Assembly: GCA_900539865.1 (NCBI GenBank) | Contig: UQDS01000006.1 | Span: forward strand, 1 to 64,000 | Length of the DNA: 64,000 bases | Direction of reading: 5' to 3' | Source: an uncultured Mollicutes bacterium | GTDB taxonomy: Bacteria; Bacillota_I; Bacilli_A; RFN20; CAG-288 | Shown here: positions 44,219 through 52,743 of the stretch, in pieces | Position numbering within the stretch: the stretch's first letter is position 1 | Layout: each line of letters begins with the position of its first letter | The notes under the pieces: generated by a model | Seen by the model: the letters and a program-made list of their open reading frames with translations, nothing else | Database searches by the model: none | What the model was told of the DNA's origin: nothing | Made by a program: the position numbers and the translations under genes

Positions 44219-44824
44219 ATGAATATTTGGCACGACATTGAAACTTCCCGTATCAAAGAAGATAGCTTTACTTGTGTCATTGAGATTCCCAAAGGAAGCA
44301 ATTGCAAGTATGAATTAGATAAGACAACCGGTTTACTTCGCTTAGACCGCGTCTTGTATACTGCGACAAACTACCCTGCGAATTACGGTTTTATCCCTCG
44401 TACATTTGCCCAAGATAACGATCCCTTGGATGTCTTGGTTCTCTGTCAAGAATCGCTTGCTCCACTTTGTCTTGTCGAAGCAAAACCCATCGGTATGATT
44501 CGTATGGTCGATCAAGGATACATCGATGAAAAAATCATCGCTGTTCCTTATGGCGATCCCTTCTTTAACGGTTATGATGAACTGAAAGAATTGCCGGATT
44601 TTTTAGGAAATGAAATCCGTCATTTCTTCCGTGTTTACAAAACTTTAGAAGGAAAGAAGACCAATGTAACAGCCATCTGCGATCGTCAAGAAGCGATTCG
44701 TACCATTCGTAACTCCATCCTAGCATATCACGATTATGCAAGTGGAAAGCTCAAGGGGTACGGAAGAGCGTTTGAAGAAGGAGAGCCGATTACAAAGAAA
44801 CAGGCTCCGCGTATTGAATCATGA
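44219..44824 (+). CDS. ppa: Inorganic pyrophosphatase, soluble type I
   Basis: A 201-residue family I pyrophosphatase that drives biosynthesis by hydrolysing pyrophosphate. Residues include IEIPKGSNCKYELDK, NYGFIPRTFAQDNDPLDVLVL with the metal-binding D-x-D-P-x-D, GMIRMVDQGYIDEKIIAVPYGDP and the ELKELPDFLGNEIRHFFRVYKTLEGK segment. Somewhat longer than the E. coli enzyme at the C-terminus. It is tightly packed after the GT2 gene. Most Bacilli use the unrelated family II enzyme, so family I here is of lineage interest. Confidence 0.94.
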   Translation: MNIWHDIETSRIKEDSFTCVIEIPKGSNCKYELDKTTGLLRLDRVLYTATNYPANYGFIPRTFAQDNDPLDVLVLCQESLAPLCLVEAKPIGMIRMVDQGYIDEKIIAVPYGDPFFNGYDELKELPDFLGNEIRHFFRVYKTLEGKKTNVTAICDRQEAIRTIRNSILAYHDYASGKLKGYGRAFEEGEPITKKQAPRIES

Positions 44825-45117
44825 CCTATACTTATCCTGTTATTATTGTAAAGACAGAGTTTGACCTCACGTTCTTGTTTCCCGATCTTCCTTCTGGATT
44901 AGAGTCGATGGAAGAGGAAGAAAGAGATTATGCACCAGAAGAAGTTTTAGCGGAGATGCTCTTAGATGAGGAATTCTTACCGCATGATCTATTACCGAAA
45001 CCGACACCGCTTGAAAATATCGACCCAGAAAAAATCTTTTTAGATACTTATCATTTAAAAGGAACAGAATATCAAAAGCGTGATGTCACTGTCGATTTAG
45101 ATCAATATATTGATTAA
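44821..45117 (+). CDS. HicB-like small protein
   Basis: A 98-residue acidic protein. YPVIIVKTEFDLTFLFPDLPSG followed by a helix with EEVLAEMLLDEE, then PKPTPLENI and VTVDLDQYID resembles the HicB antitoxin fold (partial RNase H-like, with fPDlpG and a Pro-rich turn). No HicA toxin lies next to it, and there is no added DNA-binding domain, so an antitoxin role is not supported. Its ATG overlaps the ppa stop by 4 bases. Confidence 0.65.
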   Translation: MTYTYPVIIVKTEFDLTFLFPDLPSGLESMEEEERDYAPEEVLAEMLLDEEFLPHDLLPKPTPLENIDPEKIFLDTYHLKGTEYQKRDVTVDLDQYID

Positions 45118-45123
45118 ATTAAG

Positions 45124-45157
45124 CTGTTTGAGAAGCTCTTTCTCAAACAGTTTTTTT
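45124..45157 (+). terminator. Terminator of the GT2-ppa operon
   Basis: CTGTTTGAGAA (45124-45134), loop GCTCT, TTCTCAAACAG (45140-45150) and seven T. Confidence 0.95.
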
Positions 45158-45192
45158 ATAAAATAACATCCAGACTCAATTTTGTTTTAAGC

Positions 45193-45221
45193 TTGTCACT
45201 GCTATCACTTTTTCATATAAT
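45193..45221 (+). promoter_or_regulatory. Promoter predicting a leaderless mRNA
   Basis: TTGTCA (45193-45198), 17-bp spacer, TATAAT (45216-45221). The GTG start at 45229 begins 8 bases after the -10 box, where transcription itself should begin, and no ribosome binding site is present. Confidence 0.65.
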
Positions 45222-45228
45222 CTAAAGC

Positions 45229-46014
45229 GTGAAACAGAAAACACCAGAAGTGATCTATTACACCGATGAACTCCAAGATGAGTTTTCGGTAGAAGGGATC
45301 AAAGCCAAATACATCGGAGAAGATTATCCATATCTACACAAGACTGTTTTTGGTTCCTTCTTTCACGCTTTTTTATATCGCATCATCGCCTTTCCTTTGG
45401 CCTTCTTTTATTTAAAATTGAAATTTCATCATCGCATCAAAGGGAAAGAAAAACTGAAAGCAAATAAAAAGAAACCCTTTTTTATATATGGAAATCACAC
45501 ACAGATGATTGCGGATGCACTCATCCCCTCTTTTGTGTGCCATCCAAAAACCACTTATGCAATCGTTCATCCTAACAATGTTTCCATGCCATTCTTAGGG
45601 CATTTTACCCCTTATCTTGGTGCCATACCTTTACCAGATGATTTAAAAGCGATGCGAAACTTCATCCAATGTATCGACAAACGAGTTTCCCAAAAGAAAG
45701 CGATTTGCATCTATCCAGAGGCGCACATCTGGCCTTATTACACGAAGATAAGACCGTTTGTCGACACCTCGTTTCACTACCCTGTCAAATATGACACTGC
45801 TGTCTATTGTTTTACAAATACGTACCAGCGTCGAAAGAGAAAGAAAGGAGTCGATATTATCACTTATATCGATGGCCCCTTCTATCCGGATAAAAACTTA
45901 TCGATGGTGGAAAATAAAAAACGCTTGCGTGACCTCTGTTATCAAGTGATGACAAAAAGAGCACAAAACAGCGATGTTGAAGTGATTCATTATGAGAGAA
46001 AAGAAAATGAATAA
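45229..46014 (+). CDS. PlsC-like glycerolipid acyltransferase
   Basis: A 261-residue membrane-associated acyltransferase. A hydrophobic stretch (about 38-65) precedes the NHxxxxD motif, seen as GNHTQMIAD near residue 86, and the later IYPEAHIW segment near 160 stands where FPEG is usual. These enzymes place the second acyl chain on glycerol phosphate lipids. GTG is used as the start; see the leaderless promoter. First gene of a five-gene run with two GT8 domains and a second acyltransferase, which suggests glycolipid or lipid-linked glycan synthesis. Confidence 0.83.
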   Translation: MKQKTPEVIYYTDELQDEFSVEGIKAKYIGEDYPYLHKTVFGSFFHAFLYRIIAFPLAFFYLKLKFHHRIKGKEKLKANKKKPFFIYGNHTQMIADALIPSFVCHPKTTYAIVHPNNVSMPFLGHFTPYLGAIPLPDDLKAMRNFIQCIDKRVSQKKAICIYPEAHIWPYYTKIRPFVDTSFHYPVKYDTAVYCFTNTYQRRKRKKGVDIITYIDGPFYPDKNLSMVENKKRLRDLCYQVMTKRAQNSDVEVIHYERKENE

Positions 46015-46846
46015 TTTATTATTTTGTGGCAATTCCTATGTCTTTGACGGTGTTTTAACCTGTATGCTATCGATCTTAAAACGCAGCAAAGAAGACACCT
46101 ATCGCATTCATATCATGACGATGGACCTTACGAGAATCAAAGAGACCTATACTGCTATCGACGAGAAGATGGTTGCTTTTTTAGATGAAGTAGTCAAACG
46201 TTACAACCCTCAAAACGAAGTGATCGCCTATGATGTGACCGCTTTGTATGAAGAAAAGTTAGGACACAGTCCTAACGAGGGATGTTATTGTTCTCCTTAT
46301 ACTTTGTTAAGACTTTTGGCGGATCAATTCCCGGATCTTTGTCAAGAAAAACTGCTTTATCTTGATTGTGATGTAATGTTCAATCGCGATATTCATCTTT
46401 TATATGATACCGATTTAAATGGATATGAATATGCAGCGAGTGGAGATCACTATGGAAAATACTTGATTCCTTTTTATATCAACGCCGGTGTCCTTCTTTT
46501 TAACATGCCTTTTGCCATCCAAAATCACCTCTTTGAAAAAGCAAGAAACTGGATTAACAAAAAGAAGCTACCCTTTGCAGATCAATCTGCATTGATACGT
46601 TCCACCACAAAAAGGCGTTATATGAAACAGAAATTCAACGATCAAAAATACTTGCATAAGAAAACAGTTGTCAGACACTTTTCCCAGAGGTTATTCTATT
46701 TACCGTATCCCCATATCGATAATATCAAGCAGTGGGATATAGAAAGAATTCACCGTGTATTCCACTATCATCAGTTTGATGATATTTATGAGGAATACAA
46801 AAAATTACTAGATGAATTCCAAGAAAGGCATAAAAACAATGAGTAA
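46007..46846 (+). CDS. Family 8 glycosyltransferase
   Basis: A 279-residue GT8 retaining glycosyltransferase (LgtC/GspA type). KLLYLDCDVMFNRDIHLLY near residue 118 supplies the DxD motif, and INAGVLLFNM and FADQSAL are further family blocks. The ATG at 46007 was chosen because it overlaps the preceding stop (ATGAATAA) and starts the domain cleanly; another ATG at 45992 adds five residues. No membrane helix, but a basic, aromatic C-terminus. It overlaps the next gene by 8 bases. Confidence 0.87.
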   Translation: MNNLLFCGNSYVFDGVLTCMLSILKRSKEDTYRIHIMTMDLTRIKETYTAIDEKMVAFLDEVVKRYNPQNEVIAYDVTALYEEKLGHSPNEGCYCSPYTLLRLLADQFPDLCQEKLLYLDCDVMFNRDIHLLYDTDLNGYEYAASGDHYGKYLIPFYINAGVLLFNMPFAIQNHLFEKARNWINKKKLPFADQSALIRSTTKRRYMKQKFNDQKYLHKKTVVRHFSQRLFYLPYPHIDNIKQWDIERIHRVFHYHQFDDIYEEYKKLLDEFQERHKNNE

Positions 46847-48659
46847 AAATAATGAAATCATCCCGATATTCTTTGCTGTGGATGACTCCTTTGCGTCCTC
46901 TTTGGTCATCGCCCTCACTTCTTTGATCAAAAACGCTTCCTTAAAATACAATTATCGCATTTATGTCATGTGTACGGATATTTCAAAGGAACACCAAGAA
47001 GCGATTTTATCGTTACAAACGCGCAATGTCGAAATCAATTTCACCGATGTTTCTAAATATCTCTTAGCGATTTCAGACAAATTGCCGATTCGCGACTATT
47101 ATTCTAAAACCACCTATTATCGTCTCTTCATCGCAGACATGTTCCCAGAATACGATAAAGCAATCTATTTAGATTCCGATTTGATTGTCTTAGGTGACAT
47201 CTCTGATTTTTATCATCACGACATCGGTGACAATATTTTAGGTGCGACACAAGAAGCGATCATGACCTTACCTGAGACAAAACGCTACAGCGAAGAAGTC
47301 TTAGGTGTTCCCCATGAACAGTACTTTAATGCCGGCGTTCTTCTGATCAACACAGAAGAGTTCCGCAAACACCAAATTCTCGATCAATTTGCTAGCCTTT
47401 TAAACGAATACAATTTCGTCGTCGCCCAAGATCAAGACTATCTTAACGTCATCTGTAAAGACCACGTTAAAATCTTAAAAAAGATTTGGAATGTCGAAAC
47501 AATGCTTCCTATGGTAGAAGATGAGAGCGATTATCGCATCCTTCATTACATCATGGCAAACAAACCATGGCATTATGAAGACGCCCCCTTTGCTGAATAT
47601 TTCTGGAATTATGCTAAGATGACGCCTTATTATGATGAGATGAAAGCGGCTTGTGATGCCTATACGGATGAAGAGCGTAAAAAAGACGAAAAAGTCATAC
47701 CCTGCATCAATGAACAGTGCAATCGCGAAGCGGAAAATAAAAACAATTTTTATCAGAAAAGACTTGCGAAGCGCAACGCAGAAAGAGTTCGTATTTTGCA
47801 TTTGATCGAAGAATATGAACGCGAGGGTAAATTCGATGTCGACGTGGAAAAAGACCCGCCGTCTCGCATGCTGATGGAAAATGAAGTGGATTATTTACAA
47901 AAGAAATTCTCTTCTAAATTAAAGTCTAAGTTCGCCTTTTCTATCGCAAGAATTTACCTCAATAGAATCATCAAGAAAAAGCAACTCATCGTCAAAGATA
48001 TCATCGGTTTAGAAAACGTAGCCAATTTAAATAGCGGCGCTGTTATCACTTGCAACCATTTCTCACCGATGGATTCTTTTGCCATTCAACTTGCTTATCA
48101 GCGCATCGGCGCCAAAAAAGGCAAGTTCAAAAAACGCAAATTCTTCCGTGTCATTCGCGAGGGGAATTTTACAACCTTCCCCGGCTTTTATGGCTTCTTG
48201 ATGAGACACTGTGACACACTTCCTCTTTCCAGCAACTTTAAGACGATGAAAAAGTTTATCTCTTCCACGGATCAGATCTTAAAGCGCGGCGATTTTGTTC
48301 TTTTCTATCCCGAACAATCCATGTGGTGGAATTACCGTAAACCAAAACCGTTAAAAAAGGGTGCGTTCACCTTTGCATCTAACAATCGTGTCCCGGTAAT
48401 CCCTGTCTTCATCACGATGCAAGACTCTATCGAATATAAAGATCAAGACGGTTTCCCTGTTCAAGAACTTACCATTCATATCGGAAAGCCCATTGCACCC
48501 GATCCGGATTACTCAACCAGCGATAACGCAGAGCGTATGATGGTTCAAAATTATCGCTATTGGAAAGCTGTCTATGAAGAAACCTATCAACGTGAGTTGA
48601 CATATACGACAAAGAAAGAGATAATTGAAGAACACGAGGTCCTTTCGCGCTTTAGATAA
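46839..48659 (+). CDS. Fusion of GT8 glycosyltransferase and PlsC acyltransferase
   Basis: A 606-residue two-domain protein. Residues about 1-265 are a GT8 domain (YKTTYYR-like region, AIYLDSDLIVLGDI with DxD near 111-113, FNAGVLLINT). A charged linker (about 270-345) leads to a PlsC-type domain (about 345-590) with CNHFSPMD (near 405) and the LFYPEQSMWW block (near 489). One chain would thus add sugar and acyl groups, pointing to glycolipid or acylated glycan. AAAGG lies before the ATG at 46839. Both activities also exist as separate genes just upstream. Confidence 0.86.
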   Translation: MSKNNEIIPIFFAVDDSFASSLVIALTSLIKNASLKYNYRIYVMCTDISKEHQEAILSLQTRNVEINFTDVSKYLLAISDKLPIRDYYSKTTYYRLFIADMFPEYDKAIYLDSDLIVLGDISDFYHHDIGDNILGATQEAIMTLPETKRYSEEVLGVPHEQYFNAGVLLINTEEFRKHQILDQFASLLNEYNFVVAQDQDYLNVICKDHVKILKKIWNVETMLPMVEDESDYRILHYIMANKPWHYEDAPFAEYFWNYAKMTPYYDEMKAACDAYTDEERKKDEKVIPCINEQCNREAENKNNFYQKRLAKRNAERVRILHLIEEYEREGKFDVDVEKDPPSRMLMENEVDYLQKKFSSKLKSKFAFSIARIYLNRIIKKKQLIVKDIIGLENVANLNSGAVITCNHFSPMDSFAIQLAYQRIGAKKGKFKKRKFFRVIREGNFTTFPGFYGFLMRHCDTLPLSSNFKTMKKFISSTDQILKRGDFVLFYPEQSMWWNYRKPKPLKKGAFTFASNNRVPVIPVFITMQDSIEYKDQDGFPVQELTIHIGKPIAPDPDYSTSDNAERMMVQNYRYWKAVYEETYQRELTYTTKKEIIEEHEVLSRFR

Positions 48660-48664
48660 ATATA

Positions 48665-49294
48665 ATGAAAAAACAGATTACGGAGCAGTTATTTTATCGC
48701 CAGATTACAGTCAAAGAAGTCCCGATGATCGACTACTTAAAAATCGATTGGGAACACAAGACCATTGTTGTCTCTAGACAAGAGTATTTTTCGTTGCTTT
48801 TCAATGAGAAAGCCCACCGTATCTCCAATCGAAAATACGACAAATTGAAGAAAAAGTTCCTCAAGAAGGGATATGAGATTGAAGGACCAATCAATTTTGA
48901 TTATTACATCCGTGAAGAAATTGTCCGCAAAGCGTTACGCATGGAAGATCCGAAAGAAAAAATGATTCTTCTATCAAGACGCCCATTAGAACAAGCGGAT
49001 TATTATGACTTTAAATTGCTCAATCATACGTTAGATATGCTCTATGAAGGAAATATCAGCATTATCTATTTCAATTTTTGGGCTAAGTTATATTCTGTCG
49101 CACTCAATTACTCTCCCGTAACATCAAAAAAGCAAAGAAAGCTGTATTCTTTGATGATTCACACATTAGGAAATCTGATTATCGCAATACAAGAAGCGGG
49201 AGACCGCGAGGAGATCAAGCGTTTGATTTTAGCTGCAAAGCAAGATTTAAAAACAATTGATCAAAATATACAAAAGAAAAAGAAAGCGAGGTAA
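48665..49294 (+). CDS. Uncharacterised basic protein in the GT8/PlsC operon
   Basis: A 209-residue soluble protein with many Lys/Arg and no known family. It is predicted mainly helical, with a Lys-rich tail (IQKKKKAR). There is no clear ribosome binding site before the ATG at 48665, five bases after the previous stop; coupled translation or the internal ATG at 48725 are possible. Placement between the GT8-acyltransferase fusion and the HAD gene implies a role with them. Confidence 0.65.
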   Translation: MKKQITEQLFYRQITVKEVPMIDYLKIDWEHKTIVVSRQEYFSLLFNEKAHRISNRKYDKLKKKFLKKGYEIEGPINFDYYIREEIVRKALRMEDPKEKMILLSRRPLEQADYYDFKLLNHTLDMLYEGNISIIYFNFWAKLYSVALNYSPVTSKKQRKLYSLMIHTLGNLIIAIQEAGDREEIKRLILAAKQDLKTIDQNIQKKKKAR

Positions 49295-49299
49295 CCTTC

Positions 49300-50028
49300 A
49301 TGTTAAAAGCAGTGTTTTTTGATTTAGATGGGACGCTTTTACCGATTGACGAAAAAGAATTTCGCAATTTGTATTTTTCATTGCTGTTGGAGAGCAAAGG
49401 CAAAAAGTACCATTACGGCCGTGAAGAGTTTATAGCCACCCTGTTAGAAGGAATGAAGAATATGGTTAAAAACGACGGCAGTAAAACCAACAGAGAAGTC
49501 TTCTGGGATGCCTTTGCCAAAAACTTTGGCGAAGATAAAAGAGAACAAGAAAAAGACTTTGATGAGTTCTATAAAAACGAGATGTACAATCTCTCCATGA
49601 TTTGTGAACAGACCGAAGAATCCAAAAACATCATTGATTATGTTCATGAAATTGGTTTAATCTCTTTTTTGACTACTAATCCGATTTTCCCTATGGAAGG
49701 ACAAATCGCAAGAATGTCCTTCGTTGGACTTAAAAAAGAAGATTTTGCCTATGTTACAAGCTATGAGAATTCTTGCTATTGCAAACCAAACCCACTTTAC
49801 TTTAAATCGATTTTAGAAAAATTTAATTTAAAACCGGAAGAAGTTTTGCTCATTGGAAATGACGATTTTGAAGACGGAGATTGCGCTTCTGCATTGGGTA
49901 TAAAGGTGTACTTAGTAAATCATCATATCATCCATTCCAAACACGCAAAAGGAAAATATCCAGAAATCGATCTTTCACAAGTGAAAGATGTCATCGCAAA
50001 AGAGTTTGCGGATTCAAAAAAAGATTGA
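49300..50028 (+). CDS. HAD-superfamily hydrolase
   Basis: A 242-residue HAD phosphatase. Motif I is FFDLDGTLLPID, motif II is SFLTTNP (Thr), and motif IV is LLIGNDDFEDG. The helical cap (about 20-110) is of the C1 type. Substrate unknown; phosphatidylglycerophosphate, lysolipid or sugar phosphates would fit the operon. Its TGA stop overlaps the -35 box of the thiamine riboswitch promoter. Confidence 0.87.
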   Translation: MLKAVFFDLDGTLLPIDEKEFRNLYFSLLLESKGKKYHYGREEFIATLLEGMKNMVKNDGSKTNREVFWDAFAKNFGEDKREQEKDFDEFYKNEMYNLSMICEQTEESKNIIDYVHEIGLISFLTTNPIFPMEGQIARMSFVGLKKEDFAYVTSYENSCYCKPNPLYFKSILEKFNLKPEEVLLIGNDDFEDGDCASALGIKVYLVNHHIIHSKHAKGKYPEIDLSQVKDVIAKEFADSKKD

Positions 50029-50052
50029 CAAGCATTCTCAGTGTGGTATGAT
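50025..50052 (+). promoter_or_regulatory. Promoter of the TPP riboswitch transcript
   Basis: TTGACA (50025-50030), 16-bp spacer, TATGAT (50047-50052). The -35 box overlaps the HAD gene's stop codon. Confidence 0.8.
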
Positions 50053-50059
50053 TTTTTTA

Positions 50060-50139
50060 GACAGCGGGACTGCATTGCAGTTGAGAGGGTTCACACCCGA
50101 CGCTTCGAACCTGTTGGTCAAGACCAGTGTAGGGAGTCA
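50060..50139 (+). ncRNA. TPP riboswitch (THI element)
   Basis: The conserved THI-box parts are in order: GCAGTTGAGAGGGTT (consensus GCTGAGA), ACACCCG, CGAACCTGTT (GAACCTGAT) and CAGTGTAGGGAGT (GCGTAGGGA). It binds thiamine pyrophosphate. It is followed by an intrinsic terminator and then a thiamine transporter-like gene, so it should switch transcription off when TPP is plentiful. Confidence 0.93.
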
Positions 50140-50162
50140 ATTGTATCAATGAACTTTCTTCG

Positions 50163-50196
50163 TGTGCCTTGGCTTTTGTCAGGGCACATTTTTTTA
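50163..50196 (+). terminator. Riboswitch-controlled terminator
   Basis: TGTGCCTTG pairs with CAGGGCACA (one G-T pair), followed by seven T. It lies between the TPP element and the ribosome binding site, the expression platform expected for an off-switch. Confidence 0.9.
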
Positions 50197-50209
50197 TCGG
50201 AGGTTCATG

Positions 50210-51208
50210 ATGAACGAAAATGAAATGGTTGCTTCTGTTAAAAGACCATCGAGCAGAGCAAAAGAGAAAAAGGCGTTAGCCGCGATGGTCATCTCTTCGA
50301 TGATGCTTGCGATTGCACTCATCATCAAAGTCGTTTTTATGTACATCCCTATGGCCAACTGGCCAAACGGAGGATCGATTTCCTTGGTGTTGATTCCCTT
50401 GGTTTTAACAAGCTTATACTGCGGTCCTGTTTGGGGTGGATTTGTCGGCATTTCCTATGGTTTAATCAATTTCTTCATCGATGGTGTTGTCGGTTGGTCT
50501 TCTAACCCTTACATCATCCTTCTCTCCTTTGTCTTAGATTATTTCCTTGCTTTTGGCTCTTGTGCTATCGCCGGCCTCTTCCGCAAAGCCTTTTTTGAAA
50601 AGAAAGCATTTGCACCGAGTGTATCTGTTTTAATCTTTGGTGCTATCCGCTTGGTTTGTCACTTGTTCTCCGGTATGCTCGTCTTTAATTCCAGCGCCGA
50701 CTACGAACATATCATTCCTGACTTTACCTGGGGTGGTTTTGTCTATTCTATCACCTATAACTCCACCTATATGATTCCTAGCATTGTCATTTGCATGATT
50801 GTCATCACCTTGATGTTAAGTGCACTTTATACTACTTTCCGACTTCCTCTTGTGACAACTTTGATCCCCAAAGACATTGTTGAAGAAGAAGAGACGCATA
50901 AACTTCCTCCTTTTCAATCGATGGCCCTTTACCTTCTTCTTGGCTTAGCTATCTTCTCTATCTTGACCCTTGTTCCTCAAATCGGCATGAGTGGTTTTGC
51001 GATTATTCCGATGGGTTTTGCACTTGCAATCCTCGGTTATGAAATCTATCGTTTGGTAAAAGATAGCAAAGAAGAAAACAAAGGCAGAGAAAAGAAAATA
51101 GAAATTTTATATATCGGTTTATCACTCCTTGTTATCTCCTTATCACTTGCTGGCCTTTTATCTCAGTTTACCTTTGCCTTTGATATCTACCATCCAGGCG
51201 AAGGATAA
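50210..51208 (+). CDS. thiT: ThiT-like thiamine transporter (ECF S component) with C-terminal extension
   Basis: A 332-residue membrane protein. Residues about 20-225 match ThiT, the thiamine-binding S component of ECF transporters: NGGSISLVLIPLVLTSLYCGPVWGGFVG and NPYIILLSFVLDYFLAFGSCAIAGL. ThiT is usually near 190 residues. Here about 105 further residues add three hydrophobic helices (about 232-252, 260-280, 295-320). The start at 50210 has GGAGG at suitable spacing; 50207 is also an ATG. The TPP riboswitch upstream supports thiamine as substrate. The ECF energy-coupling genes are not in the window. Confidence 0.88.
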   Translation: MNENEMVASVKRPSSRAKEKKALAAMVISSMMLAIALIIKVVFMYIPMANWPNGGSISLVLIPLVLTSLYCGPVWGGFVGISYGLINFFIDGVVGWSSNPYIILLSFVLDYFLAFGSCAIAGLFRKAFFEKKAFAPSVSVLIFGAIRLVCHLFSGMLVFNSSADYEHIIPDFTWGGFVYSITYNSTYMIPSIVICMIVITLMLSALYTTFRLPLVTTLIPKDIVEEEETHKLPPFQSMALYLLLGLAIFSILTLVPQIGMSGFAIIPMGFALAILGYEIYRLVKDSKEENKGREKKIEILYIGLSLLVISLSLAGLLSQFTFAFDIYHPGEG

Positions 51209-51231
51209 TTTAAGGAAAGTTCTCAATTAAG

Positions 51232-51261
51232 TTGGAATAAAGCGCTTTTTTAGGATATAAT
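51232..51261 (+). promoter_or_regulatory. Promoter of the mgtC-like gene
   Basis: TTGGAA (51232-51237), 18-bp spacer, TATAAT (51256-51261), 35 bases before the ATG. Confidence 0.65.
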
Positions 51262-51296
51262 AATAAGACTTAAATGGGAATTTTCGGAGGTAGATT

Positions 51297-52082
51297 ATGG
51301 TCAATGTGGATGAAATGATTCTTTCTTTAATTCATAAATGGAATGGCTGGGGTTCCATCCTCTTTACATTTATCGCTATTGTGCTCACCGGCATTCTATC
51401 ATCATTGATCGGTATAGAACGCGAGATGAAAGGACAACCCGCTGGCTTAAGAACCCACGTCTTACTTTCTATCGGTTCTGCTCTCTTAATGATTATTTCT
51501 ATCTTCGCTGTTCAATTCTCTCTGGATTATTCCGGAACTGGTAAACAAGAAGTTTGGAATCTCAACTTAGACGTGACAAGAATCGGCGCAGGTATTCTCT
51601 CAGGCATCGGTTTTATGGGCGCAGGCGCCATTGTCAAAAACGGCTTGAATATTCGCGGCCTTACCACTGCTGCAACTTTATGGCTTGCCTCTGCTATCGG
51701 CATGGCCTGCGGATGTGGTTTCATCATGGAAGCAATCGTTGTCACTTTGATTGCGATGACCTTCTTGATCGGTCTTACTTATATTGAAAAACTCATGGAT
51801 AAAAGAGCGCCCCAAATTCATTTAGTCGTCGCTCCAAACATTCCGGTTCTTCACGAAATTCGTTCCCAAGCTGACAAATACCGCTTGGTGATTAAGAATA
51901 TCGAAACCAATGATATTGTCGATCCAAAAGGAAACGAACAAGTAGAAGTGCATGTTTTCTTTGCGTATCACAGCGACATCGCTTCTCTCAATGACTTTAT
52001 CGATTCCTTCCAGTCATACCCTTATATTTACAAAGTTTCTAAAACAAAGGAACACAAAAGAAAGAATATAGATCGTGAATAA
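51297..52082 (+). CDS. MgtC/SapB family membrane protein
   Basis: A 261-residue protein with the MgtC membrane domain (about 18-165): LSSLIGIEREMKGQPAGLRTHVLLSIGSALLMI, GAGILSGIGFMGAGAIVKNGLNIRGLTTAATLWLASAIGMACG. The soluble C-terminal domain (about 175-255) resembles an ACT-like fold. MgtC proteins are linked to growth in low magnesium and to virulence in some species; their exact activity is debated. CGGAGG precedes the ATG. It overlaps the next gene by 8 bases. Confidence 0.92.
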   Translation: MVNVDEMILSLIHKWNGWGSILFTFIAIVLTGILSSLIGIEREMKGQPAGLRTHVLLSIGSALLMIISIFAVQFSLDYSGTGKQEVWNLNLDVTRIGAGILSGIGFMGAGAIVKNGLNIRGLTTAATLWLASAIGMACGCGFIMEAIVVTLIAMTFLIGLTYIEKLMDKRAPQIHLVVAPNIPVLHEIRSQADKYRLVIKNIETNDIVDPKGNEQVEVHVFFAYHSDIASLNDFIDSFQSYPYIYKVSKTKEHKRKNIDRE

Positions 52083-52743
52083 CGAGTTTTTCTTCTATTT
52101 TTACAATGAATCTTATCATGACAAATTATTGCTTCAACAATTGACTCTCTCTTGCGGATTTGTCCATGAATTACACATAAAAAGCAAGGATGAAATCAGC
52201 GGGATATCTTTTCAGTGTGACCGAGAAGATATCCCCTTTTACATCCAAGAAAACAGTCTGTTTTTAGATTTGATAAATTTAAAAAGAACGACGTATTTTT
52301 CACTGACTGCAACAAGTGTAAAAAGTGGAGAAACCAGGACTTTTGAAGTGAGAGCATTTCCGTTACCCTCAAAAGATTGTCTCATTGGAACATATCAGAA
52401 TATCTCAAAGCCAAAGCAAAAGATCATTCTTTCTTTCAATGAAAAAGGAACCATTGTTTTAAACAAGTGGTTCCCTTTTATCAAAGAGCTTGAAATCAGC
52501 GATTACAAGCTAGATCCCTTTTCCTGGAAATTGGAATTTAGCATTCCACCTCGCTTTAGTGAAGATAGCAAAGTGCATTATTTTCCTGATTTCTATTTTG
52601 ATCCTGTACACGAGGAAATCAAAGGAAAAATCATCATGGAAACATATGGTGATGGCATTGCTGAAAGCGTTGTGATCTTAGAAAATAAAGACCATACAGA
52701 AGTTATCTTCCGTCGCGATAAAGAATCAATGGGACAGGGGTGA
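52075..52743 (+). CDS. Uncharacterised protein following mgtC
   Basis: A 222-residue protein without a recognised family, beta-strand rich, no signal peptide or membrane helix. GTG at 52075 lies inside the last codons of the mgtC-like gene, with a weak AAAGAA as ribosome binding site. Repeated patterns such as ISFQCDREDIPFYI and LSFNEKGTIVLNKW could be small beta-sandwich units. Its last 41 bases overlap, tail to tail, the end of the GH13 gene on the other strand. Confidence 0.65.
   Translation: MNNEFFFYFYNESYHDKLLLQQLTLSCGFVHELHIKSKDEISGISFQCDREDIPFYIQENSLFLDLINLKRTTYFSLTATSVKSGETRTFEVRAFPLPSKDCLIGTYQNISKPKQKIILSFNEKGTIVLNKWFPFIKELEISDYKLDPFSWKLEFSIPPRFSEDSKVHYFPDFYFDPVHEEIKGKIIMETYGDGIAESVVILENKDHTEVIFRRDKESMGQG

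Noticed and set aside
44821..45117. HicAB toxin-antitoxin pair
   Set aside because: Only a HicB-like protein is present; neighbours are pyrophosphatase and a terminator, with no HicA frame.
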